Shown piece after piece: positions 63,945-64,000 of a DNA stretch of 64,000 nt. The stretch's first letter is position 1. The number at the start of each line of letters is the position of its first letter. The notes under the pieces were generated by a model. The model saw nothing but the letters and a program-made list of their open reading frames with translations. It was not told the DNA's origin and ran no database searches. A program made the translations under genes and the position numbers. The stretch comes from Triatoma infestans (Eukaryota > Arthropoda > Insecta > Hemiptera > Reduviidae): contig JAAEAF010005115.1 in NCBI GenBank assembly GCA_011037195.1, positions 77,993-141,992 on the forward strand, in the 5' to 3' direction.

Positions 63945-64000
63945 ATCAGAGACATTTTCCTTGGTAGCCTGCTTCATTTTGTGGTCATCGACCGGTTTCG
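63945..64000. mobile_element. Foldback arm P6, cut by the window end
   Basis: 'atcagagacattttccttgg', 'tagcctgcttcattttgtgg' and 'tcatcgaccggtttcg' are the left arm of the P family. The complement of the substrate half of the hammerhead-like motif (63986-64000) is intact as far as it goes. The rest lies outside. Confidence 0.85.

Overview
The window looks like intergenic DNA from an arthropod, most likely an insect. It is strongly AT-rich, with long A/T runs, no operons, and no bacterial or organellar gene content. What coding potential there is comes from animal retrotransposons and DNA transposons of kinds common in insects: LINEs with a C-terminal RNase H, Jockey and RTE-like LINEs, a Helitron, mariner, hAT and PIF/Harbinger. 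I could not support any host gene exon. The longest open frame (326 codons, 32583-33563) is the tail of a LINE. The order or species cannot be fixed from the sequence alone.

Layout. 1-6.1 kb: copies of an unusual dispersed repeat ('family A') with foldback elements inserted among and into them. 6.7-8.4 kb: two LINE remnants. 9-11.4 kb: a second foldback family and a cluster of tRNA-derived SINEs. 12.47-13.56 kb: a complete non-autonomous hAT element with an 8-bp target duplication. 14.26-15.8 kb: an internally deleted mariner next to a LINE. 17.4-19.1 kb: about three units of a 390-bp tandem repeat carrying an RTE fragment and a SINE. 19.5-20.3 kb: a large inverted pair of family A. 22.4-27 kb: LINE tails, including a chimeric SINE-LINE unit present three times. 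28.3-29.2 kb: an element with ~300-bp inverted arms. 32.6-33.7 kb: a recent 5'-truncated LINE with a 14-bp target duplication. 36.6-37.8 kb: a Jockey-type LINE with one in-frame stop and a 33-bp duplication. 38.4-39.9 kb: a foldback element nested in family A. 44.76-46.95 kb: a rearranged Helitron. 49-54 kb: SINEs of three families. 56.3-56.8 kb: a solo LTR with a strong heat-shock element. 57.4-61.9 kb: RTE and Jockey remnants. 63.5-63.9 kb: the start of a PIF/Harbinger transposase, cut by a foldback arm at the window edge.

The most interesting signal is a set of small hammerhead-ribozyme-like motifs. They sit in the arms of two different foldback families (on opposite strands in the two arms) and once alone at 62307-62347. 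Each has a CUGANGA box, a short stem II, a GAAA box, a stem III reduced to a 4-6 nt palindrome and, in the better copies, a complementary stem I. All carry one extra nucleotide after the CUGANGA box. This matches the known class of small hammerhead variants with diminished stem III associated with Penelope-like retroelements and thought to act as dimers, although no Penelope reverse transcriptase or GIY-YIG gene is visible here.

The genes do not work together as a pathway. Nesting gives a relative chronology: family A is old, and the foldback elements and solo LTR were inserted into it, with the Jockey LINE beside a copy. The LINEs at 32.6 and 57.4 kb and the hAT element keep clean duplications and are younger. 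All coordinates of diverged repeats are approximate because they were read by eye.
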